Positions 63,261 through 64,000 of a DNA stretch of 64,000 nt are shown piece by piece. Within the stretch, counting starts at the first letter, position 1. Each line of letters begins with the position of its first letter. Location of the stretch: positions 1 to 64,000 of the forward strand of contig NZ_JAAXPA010000012.1 in assembly GCF_012396235.1 (NCBI RefSeq). The letters are read 5' to 3'. Both the position numbers and the translations under genes were made by a program. This DNA comes from Rhodococcus opacus (GTDB lineage Bacteria > Actinomycetota > Actinomycetes > Mycobacteriales > Mycobacteriaceae). The notes below the pieces were generated by a model, which was not told where the DNA came from, made no database searches, and saw nothing but the letters and a program-made list of their open reading frames with translations.

Positions 63261-64000
63261 TCAGTCGTCCAGCCCGGCGACTCCGCGTTTCCAGTACCCG
63301 GTGAACAGCGAATCCATCCGGCCCCGGCTCCACGCGCGCAGAGGCTTGATGTCGGTCGCCTCGCCTGCCGCGAACAGGAAGTAGCGGCCGTCGGGCAGAT
63401 CGAGCGACTGCACCGTCGACGCCACGGCGGACTCGCTGCCGTCGCGCACGAGCCACGTCACGTCCACGTTCTCGCGCACGGCCAGCGGGTAACCGTGCTC
63501 GACGTCGTCGTCGGTCTCGATCACGACGTGCGCCGAGACGTCGGCCGGGGATTCGTCGAGCCACCGCGCGACCGCCGGGAGCGCGGTGGAATCGACCGCG
63601 AAGACGTAGTGGTCGAAGTTGTGGGCGAATGCCTTCGCGCCGGGCGGTCCGGCGATGGTCACGTCGTCACCGATCGCGACCGTCCTTACCCAGGAGGACG
63701 CGAGCCCGCCCTCGTGCAGCACGAAGTCGAGGTCGAGTTCGCGGGCGTCGGCGTCGTAGCGGCGGACGGTGTATTTCCGCGTGGTCGGGAGCGGTCGCGG
63801 CCAGTCGAGCATCATCGCGTCGTTCACCACCGGGACGCGGCGGGTGCCGTCCGGATCGGGGAACACGATCTTGACGTGATCGTCGGCCTGGTAGGTGTGG
63901 AATCCGTCGAGGCCGGGGCCCCCGAGCGTCAGACGCACCATGCGGGGTGTGACGTACTCGCGTGCACGGACCGTGACCGTGCGGACTCCGATCGGGTATC
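63261..64000 (-). CDS. Siderophore-interacting protein (ferric-siderophore reductase), N-terminus cut by window edge
   Basis: About 246 aa are visible. FAD-binding domain: MVRLTLGGPGLDGF, RKYTVRRYDADARELDLDFV, GLASSWVRTVAIGDDVTIAG. SIP domain: YVFAVDSTALPAVARWLDES, FLFAAGEATDIKPLRAW and the C-terminal GYWKRG. It uses NAD(P)H to reduce iron from siderophores in the cytosol. The frame stays open through 64000 (VRAREYVTPRM), so the start lies outside. Confidence 0.93.
   Translation of the reverse strand, partial: YPIGVRTVTVRAREYVTPRMVRLTLGGPGLDGFHTYQADDHVKIVFPDPDGTRRVPVVNDAMMLDWPRPLPTTRKYTVRRYDADARELDLDFVLHEGGLASSWVRTVAIGDDVTIAGPPGAKAFAHNFDHYVFAVDSTALPAVARWLDESPADVSAHVVIETDDDVEHGYPLAVRENVDVTWLVRDGSESAVASTVQSLDLPDGRYFLFAAGEATDIKPLRAWSRGRMDSLFTGYWKRGVAGLDD

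Overview
The window is high-GC actinobacterial chromosome, most like Rhodococcus (R. jostii/opacus type). This rests on a mycobacterial-style cell-envelope kinase cluster in its classical order, a LysX fusion, a cutinase-family hydrolase, a secreted chorismate mutase, many TetR/IclR/AraC/HxlR regulators and frequent GTG starts with 1-4 nt stop/start overlaps. The order cwsA-ppiA-(rhomboid)-PH protein-crgA-DUF881-trpG-pknB-pknA-pbpA-rodA-pstP-fhaB-fhaA-tRNA-Leu lies beside dnaA/oriC in mycobacteria, so the right end of the window is probably origin-proximal.

Layout. 1-7.1 kb: end of a biotin carboxylase subunit, an IclR regulator, an MpaB/DUF2236 protein, a secreted protein, a TetR regulator, an NmrA-like oxidoreductase, an RraA-type protein, a decayed permease remnant (about 4.86-5.47 kb), an M20 peptidase and an S4 RNA-binding protein. 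7.2-12.6 kb: lysX-DUF998-hydrolase-phosphatase, tightly packed. 12.6-14.8 kb: two imine-reductase-like genes, one broken by an in-frame amber stop, with a divergent HxlR regulator. 14.8-17.6 kb: two paralogous membrane-anchored Hsp70/actin-like ATPases with proline-rich tails and matching promoters. 17.7-24.8 kb: small-molecule enzymes, an SDR/SRPBCC/TetR regulon, a thioesterase and a cutinase. 25-31 kb: gltBD. 31.3-33 kb: a TetR/FAD-monooxygenase pair with twin operators.

33-43 kb is the most unusual region: a type VII secretion-linked polymorphic toxin locus. It holds a secreted repeat protein, a membrane protein, a deviant ParA/MinD-like ATPase, an SseB-like protein, an EspC/WXG-like partner, and a WXG-RHS toxin gene. 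The toxin gene is broken by three frameshifts yet still ends in a distinct C-terminal toxin module, translationally coupled to a small immunity ORF. A lower-GC tail of decayed and orphan immunity-like genes follows, with three ungapped copies of a roughly 73-bp hairpin-forming repeat.

43-46.5 kb: SRPBCC, VOC, AraC, RDD, a D-I-D repeat protein, a DUF6292-like protein and tRNA-Leu(CAG). 46.8-56.5 kb: fhaA, then the overlapping operon fhaB-pstP-rodA-pbpA-pknA-pknB controlling growth, division and peptidoglycan synthesis. 56.6-64 kb: trpG, DUF881, crgA, PH protein, rhomboid protease, ppiA, cwsA, a secreted protein, a GlxA-type regulator, chorismate mutase and the start-truncated end of a siderophore-interacting protein. 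No CRISPR array, transposase, prophage or rRNA gene was seen.
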